This document shows positions 26,373 through 35,446 of a stretch of 64,000 bases of DNA, piece by piece. The notes under the pieces were generated by a model. That model saw nothing but the letters and a program-made list of their open reading frames with translations, was not told the DNA's origin and did no database searches. Within the stretch, counting starts at the first letter, position 1. The number at the start of each line of letters is the position of its first letter. A program made the position numbers and the translations under genes. The DNA is from Robertmurraya korlensis (GTDB lineage: Bacteria; Bacillota; Bacilli; Bacillales; Cytobacillaceae), in NCBI RefSeq assembly GCF_023715225.1, contig NZ_JAMBNS010000012.1:62001-126000 (forward strand). Direction: 5' to 3'.

Positions 26373-26675
26373 TTATTCAACAAATTGATCGTATATCTCA
26401 TCAAAGATCTTAGCCATTTCCATATCCAGCGAAGTCAGACCTCCCGCATTCCACGAGCTAAGTTTAATCGTGACTACTTTATAATCAATTGAGATAAACG
26501 GATGGTGATTACGCTGTTCCGAATAATTAGCAAGCTCACTCACAAAGGACACACCTGTTAAATAGTTTTGAAATCGGTATCTTTTGCTAATCCATTTACC
26601 CTCGTCCCATTTCCAGCCAGGCAAATTTTCCACATATGTAACGATTTCTTGTTCAAGCAATTTCTCCACATTCAT
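26373..26675 (-). CDS. Pterin-4a-carbinolamine dehydratase-like protein
   Basis: A 100-residue protein with the PCD/DCoH fold signature NHHPFISIDYKVVTIKLSSW then AGGLTSLDMEMAKIFD. Family enzymes dehydrate 4a-hydroxytetrahydrobiopterin. The paired histidines are present, but the third catalytic His, normally in THxxGGLT, is Trp (SWNAGGLT). Either activity is reduced or the protein has a binding role. It is the last gene of a three-gene operon, 6 bases after the methyltransferase, and no phenylalanine hydroxylase gene is nearby. Confidence 0.83.
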   Translation of the reverse strand: MNVEKLLEQEIVTYVENLPGWKWDEGKWISKRYRFQNYLTGVSFVSELANYSEQRNHHPFISIDYKVVTIKLSSWNAGGLTSLDMEMAKIFDEIYDQFVE

Positions 26676-26681
26676 TCCCCC

Positions 26682-27278
26682 TTAAAAAGCTAAGCCATAA
26701 ATAGAAAATCTCTCAAACGGATTTGCTTTTGAACAAATGACCTCAGATGTTAACTGAAACATGCCCATGCTTTCTAAAAAGTCGATATACTCTTCACTTG
26801 CATAGTACAAAATCAGCGTTATATTTCGGTAATTCTCCTCAACCGATTGAAGGATACGATGAATTATATTCCGAAAAATATGAATAGAGAACGGGTTGAA
26901 AAAGTAAAAAATTTGATCCTTCTGGTGAATTGGGTATTTTTCTGCAAAACCGAAGAAAAAGTGAATAGCATGGTCTGATCCATACTTCTTCCGATAATGT
27001 TCTCTATTTTCCAAGGCAAGCTGGTAATACTCCTCATTCATCTCTACTCCCGTTACCGTTGCTCCTGTATGGTGATACAGAAAGAAATTCAACCTTCCTT
27101 TTCCACAACCATAGTCAACGATCCGATCAGATGGTTTGAACTCATACTCACTAATTAGTTGTTGAAGATGCAAATAAGGGGTAGCTTCATACCGGTGAAA
27201 TTGCAAGGACTTGTAAAATTGGAGTTGTTCACCCGTTGTGACGATTTGTAAACTTTTATCAAAATCCTGTTCTCTCAT
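26682..27278 (-). CDS. Class I SAM-dependent methyltransferase
   Basis: A 198-residue methyltransferase with motif I IVDYGCGKGRLNFFLYHHTG near residue 54 and the acidic end of strand 2 in VTGVEMNEEYYQLA. The motif IV position reads FYFFNPFSI, similar to NPPF-type motifs of nucleic acid or small-molecule methylases but not diagnostic. Its ATG overlaps the stop of the beta-helix gene by 4 bases (ATGA). Substrate unknown. Confidence 0.83.
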   Translation of the reverse strand: MREQDFDKSLQIVTTGEQLQFYKSLQFHRYEATPYLHLQQLISEYEFKPSDRIVDYGCGKGRLNFFLYHHTGATVTGVEMNEEYYQLALENREHYRKKYGSDHAIHFFFGFAEKYPIHQKDQIFYFFNPFSIHIFRNIIHRILQSVEENYRNITLILYYASEEYIDFLESMGMFQLTSEVICSKANPFERFSIYGLAF

Positions 27279-28642
27279 GTTCTCTCCTCTAGTTCGTGAA
27301 ATTCCCCTTTGATCCCACCTGCATGATAAAAACCGTCTATATAGATTTTATGAAGAAGAACCTGTTTCGCTCGGTACTGAATAGCTATCACAGGGTGTCC
27401 TTTAAAATCATAGGTGGAGTCTCCAAGCACTGTAAACTGGTTTACCACTACATTACGGTATGCGGAAATTACCATCGCTCTTGGAGTTGACGTTTCATAC
27501 AAGGAAGTAAAGATAGGAGCAATGGCAACAAGATTCATGGCTTTTATGTTATAGGCCGTTTTTGACTCTGGATCATCCCCTTTATGATGACCGATATGTC
27601 GAAAGTTGAAGGCGCGATTATCATGAACCGACAGATGGCCAATAATGGTGACATGGGAAGCAGCTGAAGCATTGTGATGAGCCTTGATTTCCACTCCACC
27701 AAAGCATCTAGTTGTGGTATTGTTCGCAAGCCACACATATCTGGAGCCATCATCTATTTCAATGCCATTGGAATTGGAAAAACCGTGTTCATGTGCTCTT
27801 CCACTCGGATCACACATATGTGATTTTGATATAAAAATATAATCACTATGATGAGTGGTGATTCCGTCATCTCCAAAGCCGTATCCATTGCATTCATCCA
27901 GCCAGATATACTCACTTCTTCCTGGACCAATGAATCCGTCTTTTATGTAATAGTAAAGAGTGGAAGAAACGTCAAAAGCATGTAACCCTGCATGAATCGC
28001 TTCCACCTTTCTTACCCACCCATATTTTACATGGGCAAATGTTAAGCAACTCGATCGATTATTTCCACTCGCCGTTTTTTCATCGCTTGGAAGTCGCTCG
28101 ACATTCCAATCAAGGGTCATTCCTTCCACATAAATATGATGATTCCCACTGATATGATGTTTATTGGTCAGAAGAATGGCTGATTTTAGAGCGTCATCAT
28201 GGAGTTTAAGTGTTGTTTCTCCCTTTCCTGCCCCCCTAAGGATCGTGTTGGAGGGAAGTTTTATTCCTTTTGTGACATATACACCTTCAGGGATAATGAT
28301 TTTACAGTTGCCACGTCCGATTGCTTTTCGAAAAGCGTTTGTATTGTCGGTTACTCCATCCCCAATTGCTCCAAAATCGACCACATTTTTTTCACTCTTT
28401 ATTTCACATTGAAGTTTGTGTAATTCAATGTCTAAATCTGGTAGCCATGAGGGGATCGCCTCCCCCTTTTCATTTACGGTGGTTTTCATTTCTTTGGCTG
28501 AAGGAAGAGGCTGGGTTGCCACTTTTCGAAAAAGAGCGTCAGTCTCTTCCATTAGTTGATCCAAAGGGGTGGAGTATCTTGACCAACGCCGAATCAATTC
28601 AGGGTTTTGCTCTGGATTATGATGTTTTGTTAGGTGAAGCAG
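27275..28642 (-). CDS. Right-handed beta-helix protein, pectate lyase superfamily
   Basis: About 455 residues. After a helical N-terminus the pectate-lyase-3 entry motif VVDFGAIGDGVTDNTNAFRK appears near residue 85, followed by beta-helix coils with repeated Gly/Asn/His turns up to the C-terminus. No signal peptide is visible, so secretion is unclear. Start choice: the frame opens after a TGA, a GGAGG site (28656-28652) lies 9 bases before an in-frame CTG at 28642, and the coding sense (LHLTKHHNPEQNPELIRR) continues to it. A TTG at 28597 is the alternative but has no ribosome site. Substrate unknown; family members bind or cut polysaccharides. Confidence 0.78.
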   Translation of the reverse strand: MLHLTKHHNPEQNPELIRRWSRYSTPLDQLMEETDALFRKVATQPLPSAKEMKTTVNEKGEAIPSWLPDLDIELHKLQCEIKSEKNVVDFGAIGDGVTDNTNAFRKAIGRGNCKIIIPEGVYVTKGIKLPSNTILRGAGKGETTLKLHDDALKSAILLTNKHHISGNHHIYVEGMTLDWNVERLPSDEKTASGNNRSSCLTFAHVKYGWVRKVEAIHAGLHAFDVSSTLYYYIKDGFIGPGRSEYIWLDECNGYGFGDDGITTHHSDYIFISKSHMCDPSGRAHEHGFSNSNGIEIDDGSRYVWLANNTTTRCFGGVEIKAHHNASAASHVTIIGHLSVHDNRAFNFRHIGHHKGDDPESKTAYNIKAMNLVAIAPIFTSLYETSTPRAMVISAYRNVVVNQFTVLGDSTYDFKGHPVIAIQYRAKQVLLHKIYIDGFYHAGGIKGEFHELEERT

Positions 28643-28759
28643 AACCTGTCACCTCCAGGTGAAGATAGTTTATACCTTCATAGTAGTACACCTTTTCATA
28701 CAATAACAAGGATCAGGTGCAAAATTGGGGAATGAATGGGAGATTTTAGAAAGGCATTT

Positions 28760-29011
28760 CTATTTTCTAAAGGACTGCCTTTCTAACAATTTTATAATGT
28801 CCTTCGCTAAACTTTCTGCATTTCCTTCAAATAATTGAAACATTAATGATTGCAAAATATGTTGGAAGTGACTATCCGTCGACCCATTTGCCGGCAAAAA
28901 GATAGACCAGTGGATTTCAGGAATTGCTACAATATATCCGTCGGTATCACATTTGTTCATATACACATCTGTCACTTTTTCAGAAGAGTGAATAGGTAAT
29001 TGAAAAATCAT
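28760..29011 (-). CDS. Small conserved protein, possibly YueH-like
   Basis: An 83-residue soluble protein with GYIVAIPEIHWSIFLPANG in the middle and a helical C-terminus (AESLAKDIIKLLERQSFRK). The ATG is 5 bases after AGGTGGTGAT. Length and the IPEIHWS segment suggest the YueH family of Bacillaceae, whose function is unknown; I hold that loosely. It lies alone between htpG and the beta-helix operon. Confidence 0.6.
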   Translation of the reverse strand: MIFQLPIHSSEKVTDVYMNKCDTDGYIVAIPEIHWSIFLPANGSTDSHFQHILQSLMFQLFEGNAESLAKDIIKLLERQSFRK

Positions 29012-29071
29012 CCAATATCACCACCTTTTTCTATATATTTAGTGATTGGATGCTTTTTTTTGAGGGTAAAA

Positions 29072-29100
29072 AGAAAAGAGCACCCAAATATTGAGTGCCC
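29072..29100 (-). terminator. Terminator of htpG
   Basis: Stem GAGCACCC / GAGTGCCC (two G-U pairs) and a TTTT run on the minus strand, just after the htpG stop. Confidence 0.7.
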
Positions 29101-29108
29101 TCATAGCC

Positions 29109-30986
29109 TTATACCATAATTTTGCAAATATCGTTTGTAAATTCAACGGGATCTTCAATTGGTAACCCCTCAATGAGCAATGCTTGATTGTAGAGAAGCC
29201 CTGTAAACAAGGTGAGCTTGTCCTTGTCATTAGCATATGCATCTTTTAGGGAAGCAAATACTTCGTGGTTCACGTTGATTTCTAACACTTTGTCTGCTTT
29301 GACATTTTGGTTATTTGGCATCGCTTGGAGAATTTTCTCCATCTCAATGGACACGTCTCCTTCCGTTGTTAAGCACACAGGATGTGACTTTAGACGTTTG
29401 GAAACACGTACGGCCTTTACCTTTTCTCCAAGGGCTGTTTTCATGTATTCAAACAGTTCTTGGTTCTCCGTTTGTTCTGCTGACTCTTTTTCATCTGTTT
29501 GCTCTTCAATTCCTAAATCCCCACTAGAGACGGACTTGAATTCTTTTTCCTTATAATTCATGAGCATACGAATCGCAAATTCATCAATATCATCTGTGAA
29601 ATAGAGAATTTCATAGCCTTTATCCGCCACCAGTTCGGTCTGTGGAAGCTTTTCAATACGCTCCACTGACTCACCTGATGCATAGTAAATATACTTTTGA
29701 TCCTCAGGCATTCTTGACACATACTCATCTAACGTTACCAGCTTCTTTTCCTTAGATGAATAGAACATGATGAGATCCTGAAGCGTCTCTTTATTGCTTC
29801 CAAAATCGCTATAAACTCCAAACTTTAGTTGGCGACCAAAGGATTGAAAAAAGGCTTCGTACTTTTCGCGGTCATCTTTTAACAAGCTTTGTAGCTGGCC
29901 TTTGATTTTGTTTTTAATATTTTTCGCAATGAGTTTTAATTGACGATCATGCTGTAGCATTTCTCTTGAGATATTGAGAGATAAATCTTCTGAATCAACC
30001 ATCCCTTTAACAAAGCTGAAGTAGTCCGGTAATAGATCCGCGCATTTATTCATGATAAGAACACCGTTTGAATAAAGCTCCAACCCTTTTTCATACTCCT
30101 GCGTGTAGTAATCAAATGGAATTTTTTCTGGGATATATAACACTGCTTGATAACGAACCGCACCATCCACACTAATGTGAATATGCTTTAATGGTTTATC
30201 AAAGCCGTAATGTTTTTCAGCGTAAAAGTTCTCGTAGTCCTCTGTTGTTAATTCGTTTTTGTTCTTTCTCCAGATTGGCACCATGCTATTAATGGTTTGC
30301 TCTTCTGTATAATCTTCGTATTCAGATTCACTGCCTTCTTTTAAACGTCTGCTTGTGGTATCCATTTTAATTGGGTAACGAATGAAATCTGAGTACTTTT
30401 TAACAATGGATTTGAGACGATATTCTTCTAAAAATTCATCGTAGTTATCGTCTTCTGTATTTGGCTTAATGGTAAGGATGATTTCCGTTCCCACTTCACT
30501 TTTTTCATACGGCTCAATCGTATAACCATCTGCACCTTGTGATTCCCACTTATAAGCTGTGTCGCTTCCTAGTGATTTGGTGATCACCGTCACCACATCT
30601 GCCACCATGAATGCAGAGTAAAACCCAACACCAAACTGCCCAATGATGTCGTGACCATCCTTTAGCTCGTTTTCAGATTTAAAGGCAAGTGATCCACTTT
30701 TAGCGATGACCCCAAGATTGTTTTCAAGTTCTTCTTTGGTCATACCAATTCCGGTATCGGTAATCGTTAATTTTCTGCTTTCTTTGTCAGCAGCAATTTT
30801 AATAAAATAATTTTCTTTGTCAAACGTGATGTTCTCGTCTGTTAAGGCACGATAATAAATTTTATCAATCGCATCACTTGCGTTTGATAACAATTCACGT
30901 AGAAAAATTTCTCTGTGTGTGTAAATGGAGTGAATCATCATGTCTAACAATCTCTTTGACTCTGCCTGGAATTGCTTTTTTTCCAT
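29109..30986 (-). CDS. htpG: Hsp90-family chaperone HtpG
   Basis: Cytosolic ATP-dependent dimeric chaperone of 625 residues. The GHKL nucleotide site is intact: [13 protein letters not shown] (catalytic Glu and Asn near residue 33), [13 protein letters not shown] and [12 protein letters not shown]. The middle-domain segment [10 protein letters not shown] and the helical C-terminal dimer domain are present. The length fits bacterial HtpG. An exact CIRCE operator lies about 42 bases before the ATG, so HrcA should control it; in B. subtilis htpG is not in the HrcA regulon, so this wiring is notable. Confidence 0.95.
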   Translation of the reverse strand: MEKKQFQAESKRLLDMMIHSIYTHREIFLRELLSNASDAIDKIYYRALTDENITFDKENYFIKIAADKESRKLTITDTGIGMTKEELENNLGVIAKSGSLAFKSENELKDGHDIIGQFGVGFYSAFMVADVVTVITKSLGSDTAYKWESQGADGYTIEPYEKSEVGTEIILTIKPNTEDDNYDEFLEEYRLKSIVKKYSDFIRYPIKMDTTSRRLKEGSESEYEDYTEEQTINSMVPIWRKNKNELTTEDYENFYAEKHYGFDKPLKHIHISVDGAVRYQAVLYIPEKIPFDYYTQEYEKGLELYSNGVLIMNKCADLLPDYFSFVKGMVDSEDLSLNISREMLQHDRQLKLIAKNIKNKIKGQLQSLLKDDREKYEAFFQSFGRQLKFGVYSDFGSNKETLQDLIMFYSSKEKKLVTLDEYVSRMPEDQKYIYYASGESVERIEKLPQTELVADKGYEILYFTDDIDEFAIRMLMNYKEKEFKSVSSGDLGIEEQTDEKESAEQTENQELFEYMKTALGEKVKAVRVSKRLKSHPVCLTTEGDVSIEMEKILQAMPNNQNVKADKVLEINVNHEVFASLKDAYANDKDKLTLFTGLLYNQALLIEGLPIEDPVEFTNDICKIMV

Positions 30987-31027
30987 TCAAAAATCCCCTC
31001 TCATCAATCAATATTTCTATAATCCCT

Positions 31028-31054
31028 TTAGCACTCTACCAGTCAGAGTGCTAA
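31028..31054. promoter_or_regulatory. CIRCE element (HrcA operator)
   Basis: TTAGCACTC, 9 bases, GAGTGCTAA: an exact 9-N9-9 CIRCE palindrome. It covers about +2 to +28 of the predicted htpG transcript. Confidence 0.95.
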
Positions 31055-31062
31055 TCACTATT

Positions 31063-31092
31063 TAAATATCACACAAAAGCCACCCCTGTCAA
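31063..31092 (-). promoter_or_regulatory. Sigma-A promoter of htpG
   Basis: Minus strand TTGACA (31092-31087) and TATTTA (31068-31063) with an 18-base spacer, placed so that the CIRCE element starts at the transcription start. Confidence 0.7.
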
Positions 31093-31110
31093 CAGATTAA
31101 GGTGAGATTA

Positions 31111-31190
31111 GGGTGACAGACACCTTCCGTGGACAAAATGCCCTTTTTTGTCCACGAGCGGTGTCTGTCACCGCTCGTGGACACTTTTGG
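31111..31190. repeat. TGTCCACG/GGTGACAGACACC palindromic repeat, copy 2
   Basis: Contains GGTGACAGACACCTTCCGTG and the inverted TGTCCACGAGCGGTGTCTGT, then CACCGCTCGTGGACA. It shares both words with the copy at 18437-18509. It lies between the htpG promoter and the stop of an ABC operon. Confidence 0.8.
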
Positions 31191-31217
31191 CGGATTTGTA
31201 CGCCTGAGGTGGACAGT

Positions 31218-31904
31218 TTAGTTGACGTAAAGTGCTTGACCTTCTATTTTTAAACCTATTGGAGCTTTTATATACAATACGTCCATTCCAATGTTGCCGT
31301 AAGAGTTACTTTGAAACCATTCCACCTTTTCTGAAGAGAATTGTTGAAATGGGAAACCAGTTGATAGTTCAGCTAATTTCACCGATACATGCGACGGATT
31401 TTTGATTTCAAGTTCATTGCCTTGCATCTCTATTCGGACCTTATCTCGTTTTTCAGTAAGATCCATTCCGTCTACAATCGTTTTTCCCGCATAATGAGTA
31501 ATCTGAATTTCTTCCCCCACCTCTGAACTTTTCTCTATAAACACTTGAATGGAATAATCATTAATAGGAGTAATACCCAGTTCATCACTCGTAAGTGGCA
31601 AAGTCCACTTCTCGATAACATCTAATCCGTTCTCCTCTTCAAAGGTACCTCTATACGCTTCACTTATCACTTGATCCTGAAGCTTCATACTCTGTTCCAC
31701 TTCTTCTTCAGACAGCATTTTAATGGAAGTGTTATTCATTGGCAGAAGCAACGAAGCGCCAGCAAGCAGAATCAGCAAACCTACGTAACCAAGAAGGATA
31801 ACTCGAGTAGTTTTCATTCCAATCCATGCCCTTTTTTTCGAACCGGACAGTTGAGACACGACTGCAGCAATTACCAAGATTAGTAGAATAATAGCCCACA
31901 TCAC
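31218..31904 (-). CDS. Membrane-anchored accessory protein of a YtrA-type ABC operon
   Basis: 228 residues. Two N-terminal membrane helices (WAIILLILVIAAVVSQLS and TRVILLGYVGLLILLAGASLLL) precede a roughly 170-residue predicted extracytoplasmic domain of mixed beta content. I do not recognise a family. Its GTG start overlaps the upstream permease stop by 4 bases, with GGAGG 7 bases before it. As the last gene of the GntR-ATPase-permease operon it probably works with that transporter at the membrane surface. Confidence 0.7.
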   Translation of the reverse strand: MMWAIILLILVIAAVVSQLSGSKKRAWIGMKTTRVILLGYVGLLILLAGASLLLPMNNTSIKMLSEEEVEQSMKLQDQVISEAYRGTFEEENGLDVIEKWTLPLTSDELGITPINDYSIQVFIEKSSEVGEEIQITHYAGKTIVDGMDLTEKRDKVRIEMQGNELEIKNPSHVSVKLAELSTGFPFQQFSSEKVEWFQSNSYGNIGMDVLYIKAPIGLKIEGQALYVN

Positions 31905-32647
31905 ACCCCCACCTCCAAACGATTTCCTAACATACAGGCTCCTAGAAAAAATAATGCAGAGGTGATCACACTCTTCATTGTAAATAGAAGAAACGAAGCC
32001 TCAAGAACATAAAATCTACCAATATCGACTAATAATGTCCCTTCTCCCCCTAAGTACACTTGGATTGAAATAACACCAATAAGAAGCACCGGCAGCAAAA
32101 ACGCGACTATCTTATTCGTTTGAGCAAGCATGCCAATAAAATAACCAACACACGCAAACAATAGAATATATAGAAAAAACCCTATTAATCCCTCAACTAC
32201 ATCTATCACCGAAAGTTGAACTCCCGCAACGGAAGGTGTTCTCAAAACTTGTGTAACAAGTAATCTTAAAACACAAGTTGTTAACAGCCCTGTAATGGCA
32301 GCGGTCCCACTTGCAGTCACAAGAAACAATCCATTCGCAACATTGCTCACCTGTCGAGTCGTTACAAAATTAAAGTCATCATATCTCTGCTGCTTGGTGG
32401 TCAGTGAGATTCCATGCGAGAAAGCCCAAACTAAAGTAAAGATGGCAATCAAACTACCACTATACGTTCTTACATCGTAACTAAAGGCGTCAGAACCACC
32501 TCCCATTGAGCCCGTTCCACTAAATGAAAATAACATCCCCAGTACTTGAATAAATATAAGAGACGTAAAAATCCCTAAATATGCCTGCAGCTTATAGCGA
32601 TACTGTTTAAAAATAATGTCTCGAACATTACTCTCTGTCAAATACAT
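31901..32647 (-). CDS. ABC transporter membrane protein (ABC-2-like)
   Basis: 248 residues with about six membrane helices ([20 protein letters not shown] through [20 protein letters not shown]). It resembles the permease of small GntR/YtrA-type ABC loci. The start at ATG 32647 is 8 bases after GGGGAGG; adjacent ATG 32650 and TTG 32653 are possible. It overlaps the ATPase gene and is coupled to the accessory gene that follows. Substrate unknown; related loci respond to cell-wall antibiotics. Confidence 0.75.
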   Translation of the reverse strand: MYLTESNVRDIIFKQYRYKLQAYLGIFTSLIFIQVLGMLFSFSGTGSMGGGSDAFSYDVRTYSGSLIAIFTLVWAFSHGISLTTKQQRYDDFNFVTTRQVSNVANGLFLVTASGTAAITGLLTTCVLRLLVTQVLRTPSVAGVQLSVIDVVEGLIGFFLYILLFACVGYFIGMLAQTNKIVAFLLPVLLIGVISIQVYLGGEGTLLVDIGRFYVLEASFLLFTMKSVITSALFFLGACMLGNRLEVGV

Positions 32648-33524
32648 CATCAATCCCTCCCCTTGACTTGCTAGTTATATACATGCATAAATCACTAACG
32701 GAAACAGGTGACAGCTCAAGTCCTAGCAACTTTGCCTGCTGCTCTATATCTCCCCCACGTTTCACGACAGCATAGCTCTGACCAATCCCAACTGCTTGTT
32801 GAAAAATGACATCATCATTTTTCAATAACTCTTCCACTATGGACGTTCTTCCAGTTATACCAATCGCATATTCTTTCAAATTCTCCACACTTTCATGAAG
32901 ATGAACGGCTCCTTCTTTTATTAGCAGGATCTCCTCGAAAAGTTCCTCCATCTCATTTAACAGATGACTGGATATGATGATCATCCGTGGAAAGGCTAAA
33001 TAATCTTTTAAAATAGCACGGTAAAAATCCTTACGAACCGCCGCATCCATTCCTGTGGTCGGTTCATCAAATAAGGTTAGTGGGGCTCTGGTTGACAGTC
33101 CCATAATCGTGTTGAACGTACTTCTCATCCCTTTCGACAGACTAGCATGGTAGGAATGTGGCGATATAGAAAAATAGTCTAAAAGCCGGTTGGCTAAATC
33201 CTGATCCCAATTGGGATAGAAGCTTTCGGCTGCGTTAAGAATTTCTCCTACAGTGAGAGCAGGATTAAATGTTACTTCATCACTCATAAAAATGCTGTTA
33301 GCCGAAACTTTTAAGCTATGGAATGGTTCTTCCGAAAAAACGTTTATCTCCCCAGATGTTTTTTCAAGAAAGCCTGCCATCAGTTTTAATAGAGTGGATT
33401 TACCTGCTCCGTTTCGACCAATCAAGCCTATGATTTTTTCACCCTCGAGAGAAAAAGAAACACTTCTTAAAGCTTGGTTCCTTCCATAGGTTTTTGACAG
33501 GTTCTTGCATGTAACGATATTCAT
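32628..33524 (-). CDS. ABC transporter ATP-binding protein (YtrB/BcrA type)
   Basis: 298 residues. Walker [10 protein letters not shown] (about 36-44), a divergent signature LSKGMRSTF in place of LSGGQ, Walker [13 protein letters not shown] and a His-switch SSHLLNEME are visible. LSKG signatures are usual for this subfamily. The C-terminal 80 residues form an extra regulatory part. It follows the GntR gene with its stop and start adjoining and overlaps the permease gene by about 20 bases. Confidence 0.88.
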   Translation of the reverse strand: MNIVTCKNLSKTYGRNQALRSVSFSLEGEKIIGLIGRNGAGKSTLLKLMAGFLEKTSGEINVFSEEPFHSLKVSANSIFMSDEVTFNPALTVGEILNAAESFYPNWDQDLANRLLDYFSISPHSYHASLSKGMRSTFNTIMGLSTRAPLTLFDEPTTGMDAAVRKDFYRAILKDYLAFPRMIIISSHLLNEMEELFEEILLIKEGAVHLHESVENLKEYAIGITGRTSIVEELLKNDDVIFQQAVGIGQSYAVVKRGGDIEQQAKLLGLELSPVSVSDLCMYITSKSRGGIDDVFDRE

Positions 33525-33892
33525 TACTCCTCCCCCTCCTGTTGAATCATCTTGATTAGCTCTTCCTTACTTACTCCTAATTGTCGAGCTTCTCTAACAG
33601 TTTCTTCAATGAGCTCTTTCAGTTTGGTGTTGGTTCGTTTTGTGAGGATGATCTTCTTTGCATCTGCAGCTACAAACATGCCAAGCCCTCTCCTTTTGTA
33701 CAAAATGACTTCATCCGCTAATAAATTTAATCCTTTTGCAGCCGTAGCAGGATTGATGTTGAACATTTCCGCCAGTTGATATTGCGAGTAAATCTTTTCG
33801 TCAGATCGAATGGAGTCGCTTAATATCTCCCCTTCTAGATACTCAGCAATTTGTACATAGATAGGCTTCATACTATTTGAGTTTAAGATCAC
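33524..33892 (-). CDS. GntR family regulator, YtrA subfamily
   Basis: A 122-residue short GntR protein. A winged helix ([15 protein letters not shown], then [20 protein letters not shown] and [14 protein letters not shown]) is followed by only about 45 helical residues, the mark of the YtrA subfamily, which autoregulates ABC operons. The start is GTG 33892, 8 bases after AGGAGG; a GTG three codons earlier overlaps that site and is rejected. It is the first gene of a four-gene operon and is the likely repressor of it. Confidence 0.9.
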   Translation of the reverse strand: MILNSNSMKPIYVQIAEYLEGEILSDSIRSDEKIYSQYQLAEMFNINPATAAKGLNLLADEVILYKRRGLGMFVAADAKKIILTKRTNTKLKELIEETVREARQLGVSKEELIKMIQQEGEE

Positions 33893-34088
33893 GTTCCTCA
33901 CCTCCTATATTCATATGGTATGTTAGTACATTACTGATGTAATGTACTATATATAATAAAAATGGAAAAATCAAGCACTTACTGTTGAAATTTAACAATT
34001 TGTAACTTTATTCATTTTTTATTTTTCCCGTCCATATAATGTAATGAATGTATTCGAACTAGAAAAATGACAGCTTGGAGGAGACCGC

Positions 34089-34577
34089 ATGAACGAGTTT
34101 CTCGAAACAATGCAGCGAAAGCTTGGGGAATTAAAAGATCAATCATGGACGGTGGAAAGTCTGCTTGATAAAATTGCAACGGGTACACCTATTCGTATGT
34201 CAGAAGAGCTGGTCAACCGTCTGCTACATCTTCAGCCATTAGAAGGAACCTCCAATTTACAATGTTCGTTTGAAGGGGAACATCTCGTCTTAACAGGAAA
34301 TACAAAGGTAATGCTCGTACCTGTTCCATTCCGACTAGAATTGAAACCTATCATGGCAAAAGGAAGACGGATACAGTTTGAGGTAGTTGACCTAAAGCCA
34401 AGTTTAAAGGAATCTATGAAAAAGAAACTCTTAAAGGATGCGGACGGGGTCACGTACGAAGATAACAAGCTCACCATTAACTTTAATGACATCGAAGTAG
34501 TTCGAGACATACCGTTCGGAAAATTAGCTGGTGTTCGGATTAAAGACAAAGTCCTTTGGTGTAAGATTGTTATGTAA
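34089..34577 (+). CDS. Conserved hypothetical protein
   Basis: A 162-residue soluble protein with no signal peptide, membrane segment or motif I recognise. The N-terminal 45 residues look helical; the rest alternates short strands and charged turns (LVPVPFRLELKPIM, RIQFEVVDLKPSL, KLTINFNDIEVV), suggesting a beta-rich lipid- or ligand-binding fold. The ATG follows TTGGAGGAGAC. Strong ribosome site, good codon use and a clear terminator support a real gene. Confidence 0.65.
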   Translation: MNEFLETMQRKLGELKDQSWTVESLLDKIATGTPIRMSEELVNRLLHLQPLEGTSNLQCSFEGEHLVLTGNTKVMLVPVPFRLELKPIMAKGRRIQFEVVDLKPSLKESMKKKLLKDADGVTYEDNKLTINFNDIEVVRDIPFGKLAGVRIKDKVLWCKIVM

Positions 34578-34604
34578 TAAGAAAAGCGCAAGTACCTTTC
34601 AATA

Positions 34605-34646
34605 GAAAAAGAGAGTCGGTCCATTTCAACCGACTCTCTCTCTTTT
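34605..34646. terminator. Bidirectional terminator between convergent genes
   Basis: Stem GAGAGTCGGT / ACCGACTCTC with T-rich tails on both strands, between the plus-strand hypothetical gene and the minus-strand DUF2922 gene. Confidence 0.88.
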
Positions 34647-34647
34647 A

Positions 34648-34875
34648 TTATGCTAGTTCATAAGGTGTCACATTTCTCTCAATGACTCTAATGCCTTTAG
34701 GAGAAACAAGCTGTCCCTTCGCACTATAAAATGCATTGGAAGCAACTATTTGATCCATCGCCACCTTCACAGCAGCTGCATCCACAGGTTCCTTTGGGGA
34801 CTCCAAACTAATAGTGGTTGTTTCACCTGTTTCTGTTATAAATTGTAATTCTAATGTTTTGGCCAATTTACTCAC
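34648..34875 (-). CDS. DUF2922 family small protein
   Basis: 75 residues with the DUF2922 pattern: LELQFITETGETTTISLESP at the start, PVDAAAVKVAMDQIVASNAF in the middle, and a strand ending VIERNVTPYELA. The family is small, Firmicute-specific and of unknown function. It is regularly paired with DUF1659, as here, with 28 bases between the genes. Confidence 0.85.
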   Translation of the reverse strand: MSKLAKTLELQFITETGETTTISLESPKEPVDAAAVKVAMDQIVASNAFYSAKGQLVSPKGIRVIERNVTPYELA

Positions 34876-34903
34876 CTCCTAATATTCATTTCTCCATTTC
34901 CAC

Positions 34904-35125
34904 TTACGCGTTTACTAACTCAAAATTGTCTGCTCGTTCAATATTCACTACTGGTAGGGAACAAAGGCTTGCTAATGCTTGACCCGCTTGAAAAAGTTGA
35001 TCCGCAGTAGCCTCCTTACGCACATTACTAAATGTCTTTGTTTTAATGATTACTTCTCCTTTTGAGTTCAGTCCATTTTCAAACAATACTTTAAGCTTTG
35101 TATCCATGATCAATGCCTGTGCCAT
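34904..35125 (-). CDS. DUF1659 family small protein
   Basis: 73 residues from ATG 35125, which follows AGGAGG by 8 bases; an earlier GTG overlaps that site. The pattern KVLFENGLNSKGEVIIKTKT then ATADQLFQAGQALASL is typical of DUF1659. It is co-transcribed with the DUF2922 gene. Function unknown. Confidence 0.85.
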   Translation of the reverse strand: MAQALIMDTKLKVLFENGLNSKGEVIIKTKTFSNVRKEATADQLFQAGQALASLCSLPVVNIERADNFELVNA

Positions 35126-35446
35126 CTCTATCACCTCCTCTCACCTTCTATATAGAAAGAAAAGAGGGATTTGGACAGGTTGTTTATAATTTTTTTTATT
35201 TATCCTTTTTAAAACGCAATTCTGTGGATAATGTGGGTAACTTTGTTTATAAAATGTGGATAATGTGGATTATTTGACTTATATACAGTTTATTAACAAC
35301 ATTTTCACAATAGATATCCACAACATGTGAGTAACCTGTTAATTATTCAAAAAATTGAAACTTTGTTGTTATTAAGAACGTCATAGATTATGATAAAAAT
35401 AGAAATATATACCAGCATAATTGTTCCCTTCTAAGGAGTGAAGTGT
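35126..35446. other. AT-rich gap holding a DnaA-box cluster and the PBP gene promoter region
   Basis: No gene found. The stretch is very AT-rich (a run of T near 35190) and contains the DnaA-box-like words listed separately. It separates the divergent DUF1659 and penicillin-binding protein genes. Confidence 0.6.
35223..35322. promoter_or_regulatory. Cluster of five DnaA-box-like 9-mers
   Basis: TGTGGATAA occurs exactly at 35223-35231 and 35255-35263. Each is followed without gap by a one-mismatch copy (TGTGGGTAA 35232-35240; TGTGGATTA 35264-35272). An opposite-strand ATATCCACA lies at 35314-35322. The two tandem pairs are exactly 32 bases apart, next to AT-rich DNA. TGTGGATAA is the complement of the perfect DnaA box TTATCCACA. 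Confidence 0.65.

Noticed and set aside
35223-35322. Chromosomal replication origin
   Set aside because: No dnaA, dnaN or other origin genes are near, and five boxes upstream of a cell-wall gene fit a regulatory cluster better.
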